Source: JBCCFK01 sp965262315
GTDB taxonomy: Bacteria > Actinomycetota > Acidimicrobiia > Acidimicrobiales > UBA8592
DNA: 64,000 nucleotides
Assembly: GCA_965262315.1 (NCBI GenBank)
Contig: CBDHFJ010000101.1
Span: 1 to 64,000 of the forward strand
Direction of reading: 5' to 3'
Under the pieces are notes generated by a model. The model was not told the DNA's origin. It searched no databases and was given only the letters and a program-made list of their open reading frames with translations. Positions 7,672 through 17,197 of this stretch are shown here, one piece after another. Both the position numbers and the translations under genes were made by a program. The first letter of the stretch is position 1. Each line of letters starts with the position of its first letter.

Positions 7672-9064
7672 ACAACCAGACGTCGACTACCTCGTGATCG
7701 GTGCCGGGGCGATGGGCATGGCGTTCACCGACGTCATCCTCACCGAGAGCGACGCCACGGTCGCCCTGGTCGACCGTCGGCCCCGGCCCGGCGGCCACTG
7801 GAACGACGCCTACCCGCATGTGCGCCTGCACCAGCCATCGGCGTTCTACGGGGTCAACTCCCGCCCGCTCGGCACCGAGGCCATCGACGCCTACGGCTGG
7901 AACAAGGGTCTGTCCGAGCTGGCGTCGGGCACCGAAGTCGTCGCCTACTTCGACCAGGTGCTGCGTCAGCAGTTCATGTCCACGGGTCGAGTGCGGTGGT
8001 TCCCGCTGCACGAGCACCAGGGCGGCGGCGACATCCGGTCGATCGCGACCGGCGAGGTCACGTCGATCTCGGCTCGCAAGATCGTCGATGCCCGTTACAT
8101 GAACGTCACGGTCCCGGCGGTGAAGGCACCCGACTATGACGTCGCCGACGGTGTCACCTGCATCCCACCGAACGCGCTGTCGCGTCCCGGCGTGCTGCCG
8201 GCTGAGTCGTTCGTCGTCATCGGCGGCGGCAAGACGGCCATGGATGCGTGCCTCTTCCTGATCGAGAACGGGGTGCCCACCGACGACATCACCTGGATCC
8301 GGCCGCGCGACTCGTGGTGCCTCGATCGGGCCCGCATCCAGCCGGGCCGGGACTTCTTCGAGCTGACCGTCGGTGGCCAGGCGGCGCAGCTCCAGGCGGT
8401 TGCCGAGTCCGAGAGCATCGACGACATGTGGGAACGCATCGAAGCCGAAGGGCTGCTGCTTCGGTTCGACCCCGACGTGAAGCCGACGATGTACCGATGT
8501 GCCACGGTGAGCCGGGCCGAGCTCGAGGCGCTGAAGACGGTCACCAACGTCGTGCGCCTGGGTCGGGTGCAACGGATCGGTGCCGACGAGATCGTCCTCG
8601 ATCAGGGCACGATCCCCACGTCGCCGGGCACGGTCCACATCGACTGCTCCGCGGACGGGCTGGAACGTCGCCCGATCGTTCCGGTGTTCGACGCCGATCG
8701 GATCACCCTCCAGACGGTGCGAACGTGCCAGCAGGTGTTCAGCGCGGCCTTCATCGGCCACGTCGAGGTGGCCTACGACGACGAGGATCAGAAGAACGAG
8801 CTCGCCACCGTGGTGCCCCACCCCGACACCGACGAGGACTGGCTCCGCGTGACCCTCGGCGGCCTCCTCAACTCGGCCATGTGGCGGGCGGACCCCGACC
8901 TCGCCGAGTGGCTTCGCGGCGCCCGGCTCGATGCATTCAGCTCGATCCGCTTCCCTGAGGGCGACGCAGTGCCAGCGGGTCACCGCGAGACCATGGCCCG
9001 CATCGAGGAGCACGCACTTCCCGCCGTCCTGAAGCTCCAGGAGTACGTGGCCGCGCTGTCCTAG
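7664..9064 (+). CDS. FAD/NAD(P)-binding oxidoreductase
   Basis: A 466-residue flavoprotein with an N-terminal Rossmann fold for FAD (VIGAGAMGMAF, GxGxxG at residues 13-18) followed by a conserved GGHWNDAYPHVRLHQPS segment and a second dinucleotide site (VVIGGGKTAMDACLFL near residue 190). This resembles the flavin monooxygenase-like NAD(P)/FAD-dependent oxidoreductases of actinobacteria. It may form one transcription unit with the cupin, the small protein and the PanE-like reductase that follow in the same direction. The substrate is unknown. Confidence 0.82.
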   Translation: MAEQPDVDYLVIGAGAMGMAFTDVILTESDATVALVDRRPRPGGHWNDAYPHVRLHQPSAFYGVNSRPLGTEAIDAYGWNKGLSELASGTEVVAYFDQVLRQQFMSTGRVRWFPLHEHQGGGDIRSIATGEVTSISARKIVDARYMNVTVPAVKAPDYDVADGVTCIPPNALSRPGVLPAESFVVIGGGKTAMDACLFLIENGVPTDDITWIRPRDSWCLDRARIQPGRDFFELTVGGQAAQLQAVAESESIDDMWERIEAEGLLLRFDPDVKPTMYRCATVSRAELEALKTVTNVVRLGRVQRIGADEIVLDQGTIPTSPGTVHIDCSADGLERRPIVPVFDADRITLQTVRTCQQVFSAAFIGHVEVAYDDEDQKNELATVVPHPDTDEDWLRVTLGGLLNSAMWRADPDLAEWLRGARLDAFSSIRFPEGDAVPAGHRETMARIEEHALPAVLKLQEYVAALS

Positions 9065-9109
9065 CGCACGTGGCACGCTCGTGGGCACGCACGCGCCACT
9101 GGAGGGCCC

Positions 9110-9628
9110 ATGACCGACACCGTCGAATCCGCAATCGAACCCGGTCCCATCCCGATGCACGGCCTCACCGAGGCCACCCACATCGGTGAGAGTGACCTGC
9201 CACACGTCGAGATCGGCGACGGCAGCACCATTCAGCTGCTCCAGGTCGATCTCAACGTGGGGCTGTGGGTGGTTCGTACCCGCTTCCAGCCCGGCTACCA
9301 GGTGACGAAGCACTACCACACCGGTCAGGTGCTGGCGGTCACGCTTTCGGGCTCCTGGTACTACCTGGAGTACCCCGATTACGTGAACACCTCGGGCTCG
9401 TACCTGTACGAGCCGGCGCACTCGGTCCACACCCTCAAGGTGAGCGACGACAACGACGACGTCACCGACGTCTGGTTCGCCATCTGGGGCGCCAACGTGA
9501 ACGTCGACGATCACGGCAACGTGGTCGGGATCACCGATGCGCAGTCGGTGCTGGCCGCGTACCGGGGTCTCTGCGACGCCCAGGGCCTCGACCACTCCAA
9601 GGTCATCGTGATGGGGGAGCCGTCCTGA
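9110..9628 (+). CDS. Cupin protein, 2,4'-dihydroxyacetophenone dioxygenase-like
   Basis: A 172-residue single cupin domain. Motif 1 is seen in PGYQVTKHYHTGQVLAVTLSG and motif 2 in the segment with EPAHSVHTLK, giving His residues able to bind one metal. The order and the WYYLEYPDYVNTSGSYLYEP stretch recall the 2,4'-dihydroxyacetophenone dioxygenase/ChrR-like cupins, which cleave or sense aromatic ketones; this assignment is by motif only. It sits 45 bp after the FAD oxidoreductase and just before a small gene. Confidence 0.75.
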   Translation: MTDTVESAIEPGPIPMHGLTEATHIGESDLPHVEIGDGSTIQLLQVDLNVGLWVVRTRFQPGYQVTKHYHTGQVLAVTLSGSWYYLEYPDYVNTSGSYLYEPAHSVHTLKVSDDNDDVTDVWFAIWGANVNVDDHGNVVGITDAQSVLAAYRGLCDAQGLDHSKVIVMGEPS

Positions 9629-9645
9629 GCGGTGTCCCTGCCTCG

Positions 9646-9876
9646 ATGCGAGATCTCCGGGTCACCTTCTATCGCACGCCCGAGGAGTCCCTCGAGGCCG
9701 TTCCGACTCTGGCGGCCGACGAGTTGGAGTGGCGGCCGCTTTCACCCGCACCGTCGGACTCGACGGGTGTGGCCGACGCGTTCGAGACCCTGTTCGGGCC
9801 GAACGACCACGTGAAGATCATGGTGCAGCCCTGGCGGGACGGCGGGCTGGAGATCATCGGCGGGGGAGCGGCGTGA
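9646..9876 (+). CDS. Small conserved-looking protein, unknown function
   Basis: A 76-residue acidic protein starting MRDLRVTFYRTPEESLEA; the ATG at 9646 is the first good start after the cupin stop. It has no membrane helix or cysteine. Its TGA overlaps the GTG start of the PanE-like gene (GTGA at 9873), so both are probably translated together, which is the main evidence that it is real. I do not recognise the family. Confidence 0.6.
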   Translation: MRDLRVTFYRTPEESLEAVPTLAADELEWRPLSPAPSDSTGVADAFETLFGPNDHVKIMVQPWRDGGLEIIGGGAA

Positions 9877-10751
9877 GCAGGGTCGTCCTGATCGGGCCCG
9901 GGTCGATCGGCGGCGCCGTTGCCGGTGCGCTGGTGTCCAACGGCCACGAGGTCGCCGTCGCGGCTCGCACGCCCTTCGAGGACCTCCGGGTCGAGCACCC
10001 CGAGGGCGAGGTCGTCGCGCCTGCATGGTGCGTCGCCGAGCCCGACGGCTCGCTCGACCCCGACGCCGTCGTCGTCGCGGTGAAGGCTCACCAGACCGCC
10101 GGCGCGGCGGACTGGATCGCCGCAGCAGCGACAGGCGGCGCGCCGGTGTACGTCCTACAGAACGGTGTCGAGCAGGAGGCCACGGTCCGACCCTTCGTCG
10201 GACCCGACACCCGTGTGCTGCCCACGGTCGTCAACCTGCCGGCCCACCGGCTCGCACCGGGTCACATCCGAGTCACCGGTGGCGCGCACCTCACGGCTCC
10301 CGCCGGCGGCGAAGACGTCCTGGGCAGCCTGCTCGACGGCAGCTTCGTCCGGCTGAAGACGGTTGAAGACTGGCAGACGCCGGCGTGGATCAAGCTGATG
10401 ATGAACGCGTCGCTGGGTGGCGTCGGCGCGCTGACCCGTCGGGACAACCGGGTGTTCTCGGACCCCGAGGCCAGGGCGCTGGGCGAGGCGCTCATGGAGG
10501 AGGTCGCGACCGTCGGTCGAGCCGAGGGTGCCGACATCCCCGACGATCTGCCGGCGCAGATGATCGACCGAGTGCAGGCGGCCGCCGGCGGCCATGCCAG
10601 CTCGATCGTGGTCGACCGCCGCAACGGCAACCCGACCGAATGGGACGTGCGGAACGCATCGGTCGGCCGCATCGGGCGACGACACGGCATCGCAACCCCG
10701 CTCAACGATCTGGTGACGACCCTCATCCGATTGGGTGAGCCCGAGCCCTGA
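9873..10751 (+). CDS. ApbA/PanE-like ketopantoate reductase family oxidoreductase
   Basis: A 292-residue protein starting with GTG at 9873, overlapping the preceding stop. The N-terminal Rossmann motif VVLIGPGSIGGAVAGAL (GxGxxG) is followed by AVKAHQT and LQNGVEQE, where PanE enzymes have the catalytic-region KAxxT and NG segments, and by a helical C-terminal domain with the KLMMNASLGGVGALT sequence that corresponds to the conserved K-x-x-x-N of the family. These are NADPH-dependent reductases of 2-keto acids. The genomic setting (flavoprotein, cupin) suggests a catabolic paralogue, not pantothenate synthesis. Confidence 0.82.
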   Translation: MSRVVLIGPGSIGGAVAGALVSNGHEVAVAARTPFEDLRVEHPEGEVVAPAWCVAEPDGSLDPDAVVVAVKAHQTAGAADWIAAAATGGAPVYVLQNGVEQEATVRPFVGPDTRVLPTVVNLPAHRLAPGHIRVTGGAHLTAPAGGEDVLGSLLDGSFVRLKTVEDWQTPAWIKLMMNASLGGVGALTRRDNRVFSDPEARALGEALMEEVATVGRAEGADIPDDLPAQMIDRVQAAAGGHASSIVVDRRNGNPTEWDVRNASVGRIGRRHGIATPLNDLVTTLIRLGEPEP

Positions 10752-10810
10752 CGGCCGTCGCTGCGCCGGGGTACGTTCTCCGGCAACCAGATCAGACACC
10801 GGGGGGTCAC

Positions 10811-12378
10811 ATGTATCCAGGCGCGTACGCACAGCAGCATCCGGATCGGCCGGCATTCGTCATGGCCGGCACCGGCGAGTCCGTCAGCTATCGGGAGTTC
10901 GAGGAGCGGGCCAATCGCCTCGCCCATCTCCTCCGGGCCAACGGCATCGAGCGCCTGGGTCACTACTCGGTGTTCATGGAGAACAACAACCGGTACCTGG
11001 AGTCGTGTGCTGCGGGTGAGCGGACCGGGCGTACTACACCTGCATCAACTCGTATCTGACCGCGGAGGAGGTCGCGTACATCGTCGACAACAGCGAGTCG
11101 ACGGTGCTGATCACCTCGGCGGCCAAGCGCGACGTGGCGTTGGAGGTGCTCGAGTCGTGTCCGAACGTCGCCCTCTGCCTGATCACCGACAGCCCTGACG
11201 ACGACGGCACCGAGGTCGCCGGTACCGTCGTCCGTGACTTCGCCACCGCCGTGGCGGACTTCCCCGGCGACCCGATCCCCGACGAGAAGCTCGGCACCCC
11301 GATGCTCTACTCGTCGGGCACGACCGGTCGACCCAAGGGCATCACCCGGCCGCTCCCCGACGTCGCGCCGGCGGACGCGCTCGACCTCTTCGACTTTCTC
11401 AAGGGCCTGTGGCACTACCGGGAGGACATGGTCTACCTGTCGCCCGCGCCCCTCTATCACTCGGCCCCGCAGGCGGCGGTCGGGCTCACCCTCCGCATGG
11501 GCGGCACGGTGGTGATCATGGAGCGCTTCGACCCGGTCGAGTACCTCCGGCACGTGCAGGACCATCAGGTGACCCACAGCCAGCTCGTGCCGACGATGTT
11601 CTCTCGCATGCTGAAGCTGCCCGAAGACGAGCGGACGCGCTACGACCTGAGCTCGCTCGAGATCGCAGTGCACGCCGCGGCACCCTGTCCGGTCCAGGTC
11701 AAGGAGCAGATGATCGACTGGTGGGGCCCCATCATCCACGAGTACTACGGCGCCACCGAGGGCCTCGGCTTCACCGCGTGCAACTCCGAGGAGTGGCTCG
11801 CCCACAAGGGCTCGGTCGGCAGGGTCATCCTCGGCGAACTCCACATTCTCGACGACGACATGAACGAGCTGCCCATGGGTCAGCCGGGCACGATCTGGTT
11901 CAAGACCGCAACCGAGTTCAAGTACCACAACGACCCTGAGAAGACGGCCGAGTCCACCTCCCCCGATGGCACGATGACCACGGTCGGCGACGTCGGCTAC
12001 GTCGACGAGGACAACTTCCTGTACCTGACCGACCGCAAGACGTTCATGATCATCTCGGGTGGGGTGAACATCTATCCCCAGGAGACCGAGAACCTGCTGA
12101 TCACCCACCCCAAGGTCGCCGACGCAGCCGTCATCGGGGTGCCGAACGAGGATCTGGGCGAAGAGGTCAAGGCCATCGTCCAGGTCATGCCCGACGTCGC
12201 TGCCGACGACGCCTTGACCGAGGAGCTCCTCGCGTTCTGTCGCGAGCACCTGTCGCGCCAGAAGGTCCCGCGCTCGATCGACTACGAGGACGAACTGCCC
12301 CGGCTACCCACAGGCAAGCTCTACAAGCGTCTCCTGCGGGACCGGTACTGGGGCGAGGGCGCAAACAAGATCGTTTGA
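10811..12378 (+). pseudogene. AMP-forming acyl-CoA synthetase, frameshifted near 11030
   Basis: The N-terminal part (MYPGAYAQQHPDRPAFVM) is open from 10811 to a stop at 11059, and the rest of the enzyme continues in another frame to 12378. The family sequence joins if one base is restored near 11030: GERTG then continues as YYTCINSYLTAEEVAYIVDN. The remainder has all adenylate-forming motifs: YSSGTTGRPKG, YYGATEGLGF, GDVGYVDEDNFLYLTDR, and PTGKLYKR with the catalytic Lys. The combined length of about 522 residues is normal for FadD-type ligases. A one-base deletion, either a real mutation or a sequencing error, is the simplest explanation; the intact motifs favour error or very recent loss. 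Confidence 0.8.
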
Positions 12379-12620
12379 CACCTGGTGTCGCTGCAGACCA
12401 CGGACATCGTCCGCCCCTCGCTCGGACACCGTCCTGACCAGGGTGGATGACGTTCAGAGGACGGTTCGGGTGCCGATCGAGTGAGGGAGCACACGCGGCG
12501 AGCAGAGGCGGCCGGTGGCGCGGACGATGGCCTGCGGTGGGAGTGGGTCGTGTCAGCTCCACGTCCCGTCCGTCTTTGGTCGTCGTGTGGCCGGCTCGCC
12601 ACGCCGGATCACCCTCGCAC

Positions 12621-12626
12621 TAGGTT
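12621..12626 (+). promoter_or_regulatory. -10 box (TAGGTT) for the nitronate monooxygenase gene
   Basis: TAGGTT in the 277-bp gap before 12656, followed by a GAGGGGG ribosome binding site shortly before the ATG. The rest of the gap shows nothing recognisable. Confidence 0.4.
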
Positions 12627-12655
12627 TGCCGCGACCAGACGAGGGGGTTCGTGCC

Positions 12656-13792
12656 ATGAAGAACGACGTGACCGAGATGTTCGGGATCGACGTGCCGATC
12701 TTCGCCTTCAGTCATTGCCGCGACGTCGTCGCTGCCGTGTCGAAGGCCGGAGGTCTCGGCGTGCTCGGTGCGGTGGGGCACAGCCCGGCCGGTCTCGAGA
12801 CCGACCTGCTGTGGATCGAGGACGAGGTCGGCGACAAGCCCTATGGCGTCGATCTGATCGTGCCTGCCAAGTATGCGGGCTCGGATGAGGGTGGTCTGAC
12901 ACGGGGCAAGATCGAGGAGATGATCCCCCAGGCGCACAAGGAGTACGTCGACGACATCCTGACTCGCTACGACGTCCCACCGCTGCCCGACGAGGACGGC
13001 CGCGGGCAGTTCAATCTCGACCGCGGCGCGCCGATGTCTGCGGCCACGGCGGCTCCGAACCTCGAGATCGCCCTGGCGCACGAGCCGGCGCTCGTCGTCA
13101 ACGCGCTGGGCCCGCCGCCTCAGTTCATGATCGACCAGTGCCAGGAGGCCGGCCGCAAGGTCGGGGCCCTGGCAGGCAAGGCCCAGCACGCGGAGCGCCA
13201 TGTCAACGCCGGCGTGGACCTCATCATCGCTCAGGGCTCCGAGGCCGGTGGCCACACGGGCGAGATCGGCACCATGGTCCTCATCCCCGAGATCGTCGAC
13301 GCCGTTGGTGACACGCCGGTGCTCGGCGCCGGTGGGATCGGCCGTGGTCGCCAGATGGCGGCGGCGATGGCGCTGGGGGCGCAGGGCGTTTGGTGCGGCT
13401 CGGTGTGGTTGACCACCGAGGAGGCCGAGACCCACCCGGTGGTCAAGGAGAAGATGCTGACGGCCACGTCGTCGGACACCATCCGTTCGCGGTCGCGCAC
13501 GGGCAAGCACGCGCGTCAGCTCAAGTCGGCCTGGACCGATGAGTGGGAGAACCCCGACACGCCGATGCCGCTCGGCATGCCGCTGCAGCCGGTGCTCATC
13601 AACGAGGCGATCGCTCGCATCGACCGCGCCGCGTTCCGCGAGGGCTCCGGGGCCGAGCAGTTGGCCAACTACTTCGTGGGTCAGATCGTCGGTTCGATGA
13701 ACAAGTCCAAGCCCACCAGCACGGTGGTCTACGAGATGGTCGAGGAGTTCATCGAGGCCACACAGTCGGTCGTCACCCAGATGGAGGGCTGA
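12656..13792 (+). CDS. Nitronate monooxygenase (2-nitropropane dioxygenase) family
   Basis: A 378-residue FMN-dependent TIM-barrel protein. The ATG at 12656 with its GAGGGGG site is chosen over in-frame upstream codons that have no family character. Visible motifs are AVSKAGGLGVLGA near the N-terminus, the GSEAGGHTG loop with the conserved His, and the phosphate-binding PVLGAGGIGRGRQMAAAMALGAQGV. The family oxidises nitronates or acts as an enoyl-ACP-reductase-like enzyme; the substrate here is unknown. A longer mid-region insertion (residues 80-125) is typical of the actinobacterial branch. Confidence 0.88.
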   Translation: MKNDVTEMFGIDVPIFAFSHCRDVVAAVSKAGGLGVLGAVGHSPAGLETDLLWIEDEVGDKPYGVDLIVPAKYAGSDEGGLTRGKIEEMIPQAHKEYVDDILTRYDVPPLPDEDGRGQFNLDRGAPMSAATAAPNLEIALAHEPALVVNALGPPPQFMIDQCQEAGRKVGALAGKAQHAERHVNAGVDLIIAQGSEAGGHTGEIGTMVLIPEIVDAVGDTPVLGAGGIGRGRQMAAAMALGAQGVWCGSVWLTTEEAETHPVVKEKMLTATSSDTIRSRSRTGKHARQLKSAWTDEWENPDTPMPLGMPLQPVLINEAIARIDRAAFREGSGAEQLANYFVGQIVGSMNKSKPTSTVVYEMVEEFIEATQSVVTQMEG

Positions 13793-13867
13793 TCGGCAGC
13801 CCCGCGCTTGCCGTCGGTGTTTCGCCGGCGTGTCACGCCGTGCGAACACGCCGGCAGTACGCCGGGC

Positions 13868-14629
13868 TCACATCAGTCGGCCCATGAGGCTGAACACCTG
13901 ACCGCTCGGTCCGTCGTCGGGTTGGCGGGCCAGGAAGCGGGCGAGGTCGGTGACGTCGTCGGGCTGCTTCAGCCATTCCTGCGTGCCTCGGGCGACGATG
14001 GGCTGGACATCGTCGTCGCCTCCGGCGGGCGGGAATCCTGTCATCGCCGTCGCCACCGGGCCCGGAACCAGCTCGTTCACCGCGATGTGATCGGACCGGA
14101 GTTCGAGCGCCAGGGTCCGGACCACCGATGCCACCGCGGCCTTGGACGCGGCGTAGGTGCCGAGGCCCTTGTTGGTCTGGTGGCCGGTGCCCGAGCCCAC
14201 CACGATGATCTTGCCGCCGCCCGCCTCACGGAGCAGCGGCACCGCATGGGTCGCACACGACACCACGCCGAAGACGTTCACGTCGAACGTCCGGCGCCAG
14301 TCGGCGGGATCCGAATCCACCACCGGGGCTGCGGGCGGAGCCACCCCGGCATTCAGGACGGCGATGTGGAGGCCGTCGCCGGCCGTTTCGATCCTCGCGA
14401 ACGCGTCGTGGACCGAGCCCTCGTCGGCCACGTCCAACTCGACCGCCGCGGCCGAGCCACCTCGGTCGGCGATCCCGTCGACCACCTCCTGCAGATCGGT
14501 CACCGTGCGGGCCGCGCACCAGACGTGGGCGCCCTCGGCCGAGTACGCCTCGGCGACGGCCCGCCCGATGCCACGGCTGGCGCCGGTGACCACCGCCACC
14601 TTGCCCGCCAGTTCGCCGTCGCCGCTCAT
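13868..14629 (-). CDS. Short-chain dehydrogenase/reductase (SDR)
   Basis: A 253-residue classical SDR. VVTGASRGIGRAVAEAY carries the TGxxxGxG cofactor motif, VLNAG replaces the usual NNAG, and the catalytic pair is in GTYAASKAAV (YxxxK) preceded by Ser in VVGSGTG. The ATG at 14629 overlaps the TGA of the upstream SDR gene (ATGA), so the two are translationally coupled. Coenzyme and substrate are not known. Confidence 0.88.
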   Translation of the reverse strand: MSGDGELAGKVAVVTGASRGIGRAVAEAYSAEGAHVWCAARTVTDLQEVVDGIADRGGSAAAVELDVADEGSVHDAFARIETAGDGLHIAVLNAGVAPPAAPVVDSDPADWRRTFDVNVFGVVSCATHAVPLLREAGGGKIIVVGSGTGHQTNKGLGTYAASKAAVASVVRTLALELRSDHIAVNELVPGPVATAMTGFPPAGGDDDVQPIVARGTQEWLKQPDDVTDLARFLARQPDDGPSGQVFSLMGRLM

Positions 14630-15351
14630 GCGATGAGTCCTCCGTCCACGACCAGTTCGGCGCCCGTCATGTACGCGGCCTCGTTCGACAACAAGAAGAT
14701 GACCGGACCCACGACGTCGTCCACTCGGCCAACTCGGCCGAGCGGAACCGATGCAGCCAGCTCGGCTCTGCGCTCGGGCGGCGTGCCGTCGAGCATCGCG
14801 GTGTCGATGATGCCCGGATGGACCGAGTTGACGCGAATGCCCATGCCCGCGAATTCCTTCGCCGCGGTCTTCGTCATGCCTCGGACCGCCCACTTCGACG
14901 CGGTGTAGGCCCCAGCCGGGTATCCCCCCATTGCCGCGATCGACGAGATGTTGACGATGGAACCACCGCCCGAGGCCTCCATCGCCGGCGCGGCTCGGCG
15001 CATCCCGAGCCACGTCCCCAGCTGATTGATCTCCCAGACGCGCTGTGTCGTCTCGGGCTCTGCGGTCAGGAGTGGCTGTGCCGCGAAGATGGCGGCGTTG
15101 TTGACCAGGCCATCGAGGCCGCCATGTCGGTCCACCGTCGTCTCCATGACCTGCGCCCACTGGCGGTCGTCGGAGACATCGAGGTGGAGATAGGACGCGC
15201 CGATCTCAGCGGCCAGCGCATTGCCGCGTTCGTCGTCGATGTCGGTGGCGATGACCGTCGCTCCTTCTGCGACGCACGCCCGCGCCTCCGCGGCACCCTG
15301 ACCGTGCGAAGCGCCGGTGATGATGATGGTGCGGCCTGTGAGACGGGTCAT
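14626..15351 (-). CDS. Short-chain dehydrogenase/reductase (SDR)
   Basis: A 241-residue SDR with IIITGASHGQGAAEA (TGxxxGxG), NNAA in place of NNAG, Ser in ISSIAAMGG and YTASK as catalytic residues, and the C-terminal MTGAELVVDGG typical of the 3-alpha/20-beta-hydroxysteroid dehydrogenase type. Asp in ATDIDDERG at the end of strand 2 favours NAD over NADP. It is the first gene of a two-SDR operon and is divergent from the sulfatase gene at 15374, with only 22 bp between the starts. Confidence 0.9.
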   Translation of the reverse strand: MTRLTGRTIIITGASHGQGAAEARACVAEGATVIATDIDDERGNALAAEIGASYLHLDVSDDRQWAQVMETTVDRHGGLDGLVNNAAIFAAQPLLTAEPETTQRVWEINQLGTWLGMRRAAPAMEASGGGSIVNISSIAAMGGYPAGAYTASKWAVRGMTKTAAKEFAGMGIRVNSVHPGIIDTAMLDGTPPERRAELAASVPLGRVGRVDDVVGPVIFLLSNEAAYMTGAELVVDGGLIA

Positions 15352-15361
15352 GTGGTGATGC

Positions 15362-15367
15362 TAGGTT
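15362..15367 (+). promoter_or_regulatory. -10 box (TAGGTT) for leaderless sulfatase mRNA
   Basis: TAGGTT ends 6 nt before the ATG at 15374, and no room remains for a 5' leader because the divergent SDR gene starts at 15351. This is the clearest leaderless arrangement in the window. Confidence 0.55.
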
Positions 15368-15373
15368 GGGGAA

Positions 15374-16918
15374 ATGAACGCGCCGAACATTCTTCTGATC
15401 GTCTCCGACCAGGAACGCCAGCGCGACTGGTTGCCCGATGGCTATCCGCTGCCCAACCGGCAGCGCCTGATCGACGCCGGTCTCGAGTTCACGCAGTACT
15501 ACACGCACACGTCGCCGTGCTCGCCCAGCCGGGCCACGCTCTTCACGGGCCAGTACATGGCCGAGCACGGGGTCACCGAGAACTCGACCGGCCCCGAGAA
15601 CCCGGTGCTGTCCTATGACACGCCCACGCTCGGGCACATGCTCCGAGATCAGGGGTACACCACCGCCTACAAGGGCAAGTGGCATCTGGAGAACACCGCG
15701 TTCCCCAACATGGAGGCCTACGGCTTCGGCGACTGGGAGGGCAACGACCAGTCCTGGTGGGGACTCGCCGGTACCGGGACCGAGTACGACGGGCCGATCG
15801 CCGAGCAGAGCGCAGGCTGGATCCGAGACCACGCCGATGACGACGAGCCGTGGTTCCTCGCCGTGGGCATGGTGAACCCCCACGACATCATGTGGTTCCC
15901 CATCGACCAGCAGTGGTACTGGGAGGAGAACCCGGAGTACTACGAGATGGCGCGGAACCGGCTGAGCCAGCGCGACTGGGGTCGCAAGGACAACCTGCCG
16001 GCGTTCCCTCACGAGCTCGACCGCTGGTTCACCGAGCTGCCGGCCAACTTCGACGACGACCTCCACACCAAGCCCGAGGTGCACCGGCGCTGGATGACCC
16101 AGATGGTGCGGCGCGGTTCCCCAGGGATCATGGAGCGCGACAACACCGACATCTGGCTCAAGCATCTGGACTACTACGCCCAGTTGCACCAGCTGAACGA
16201 CGCCCACGTCGGCACGATCCTCGACGCGATGGACGACACCGCCCAGTGGGACAACACGATCGTGATCTTCACGTCGGACCACGGCGACCAGTGCGGTTCG
16301 CATCAGCTGCGGTCGAAGGGTCCGTGGAACTACCAGGAGACGATGCGGATTCCCCTGTATGTGGTGGCGCCGGGCATCACCGAGCCGGGCACGAAGACCG
16401 ATGCCTTGGCGTCGCACCCGGACCTCGCCACCACGATCGCCGAGTTCGCCGGCGTCGACGTCAGCGAGCGCCCCACGCTGCACGGCGAGTCGATGGCCCC
16501 GATCTTCGAGGACCGCGACGCCGCCAAGATCCGCGACTACGTCCTGTTCGCGCAGGAGTGGCCCTGGTACGCAGGCGTGGAGCACACCCGATACGCCAGC
16601 TCGGGCATCTTCGACGGACGGTACAAGTACTGCCGTTACTACGGTGTCGGCGGCGGCAACGACGCCGCAGGGATCCCCCTGAGCGGCGACAAGATGGCCT
16701 ACGGGCGCGACGCCGATTTCGAGGACCACGACCACGAGTTCTACGACCTCCAGGAGGACCCGCACGAGTTGGTCAACCTGGCGATGGATCGCAGCCGCCG
16801 CGACGAGGTTCGTCGCCGGTTCGCGGAGCTGCGGACGATCGAGGACGAGACCTACGGCGCCGACTGGGTCAACAAGACGCGGGCCCCCAACGTCGCAACG
16901 TCGACCAACACGCTGTAA
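15374..16918 (+). CDS. Type I sulfatase (formylglycine-dependent)
   Basis: A 514-residue alkaline-phosphatase-fold sulfatase. Cys49 in SPCSPSRATLFTG is the C-x-P-x-R site converted to formylglycine. Metal ligands are seen in ILLIVSDQ near the N-terminus and in FTSDHGDQCGSH near residue 300, and YKGKWHLE holds the conserved Lys and His. No signal peptide is visible, so the enzyme should be cytoplasmic. It would hydrolyse a sulfate ester of an imported or internal organic compound. The upstream SDR pair is divergent, and the downstream gap holds two palindromic repeats. Confidence 0.9.
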   Translation: MNAPNILLIVSDQERQRDWLPDGYPLPNRQRLIDAGLEFTQYYTHTSPCSPSRATLFTGQYMAEHGVTENSTGPENPVLSYDTPTLGHMLRDQGYTTAYKGKWHLENTAFPNMEAYGFGDWEGNDQSWWGLAGTGTEYDGPIAEQSAGWIRDHADDDEPWFLAVGMVNPHDIMWFPIDQQWYWEENPEYYEMARNRLSQRDWGRKDNLPAFPHELDRWFTELPANFDDDLHTKPEVHRRWMTQMVRRGSPGIMERDNTDIWLKHLDYYAQLHQLNDAHVGTILDAMDDTAQWDNTIVIFTSDHGDQCGSHQLRSKGPWNYQETMRIPLYVVAPGITEPGTKTDALASHPDLATTIAEFAGVDVSERPTLHGESMAPIFEDRDAAKIRDYVLFAQEWPWYAGVEHTRYASSGIFDGRYKYCRYYGVGGGNDAAGIPLSGDKMAYGRDADFEDHDHEFYDLQEDPHELVNLAMDRSRRDEVRRRFAELRTIEDETYGADWVNKTRAPNVATSTNTL

Positions 16919-16998
16919 CCGCAGGCGCGGTCAGGGTCGACCAGCGGAGCTCCGACCGCCGCAGAGGCAGCGACCGTCGACGGTTCGACCCGATCGTT

Positions 16999-17104
16999 CT
17001 GCCAGCGTGGTGTCAGGTCATGGTGTGTTGTGACGCTGGCAGCAGGTGGTGGTGGAGTTTCTGCCAGCGTGGTGTCAGGTCATGGTGTGTTGTGACGCTG
17101 GCAG
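16999..17104 (+). repeat. Two identical 44-bp palindromes (16999-17042, 17061-17104)
   Basis: Each copy begins CTGCCAGCGT and ends ACGCTGGCAG, a perfect 10-bp inverted repeat, with a 24-bp middle containing GGTCATGG. The two copies are identical through all 44 bases and are separated by 18 bp. They lie between the sulfatase stop and the start of the DUF559-type gene. Confidence 0.9.
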
Positions 17105-17197
17105 AGGACCGGCCCGCACAGGGTTGAGCTGTCACGGTCGGCCGGTAGTCTCCAGTCGCCTTCCCCCTTCTGATCCGGCACCGGACGGAGGACCGGC

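Noticed and set aside
7307..9595. Long 762-codon open frame on the minus strand
   Set aside because: It is the antisense of the FAD oxidoreductase and cupin genes; its composition (Val/His/Asp/Arg-rich) is typical of antisense frames in GC-rich DNA.
15206..16765. 519-codon minus-strand frame opposite the sulfatase
   Set aside because: Antisense shadow of a gene with clear catalytic motifs.
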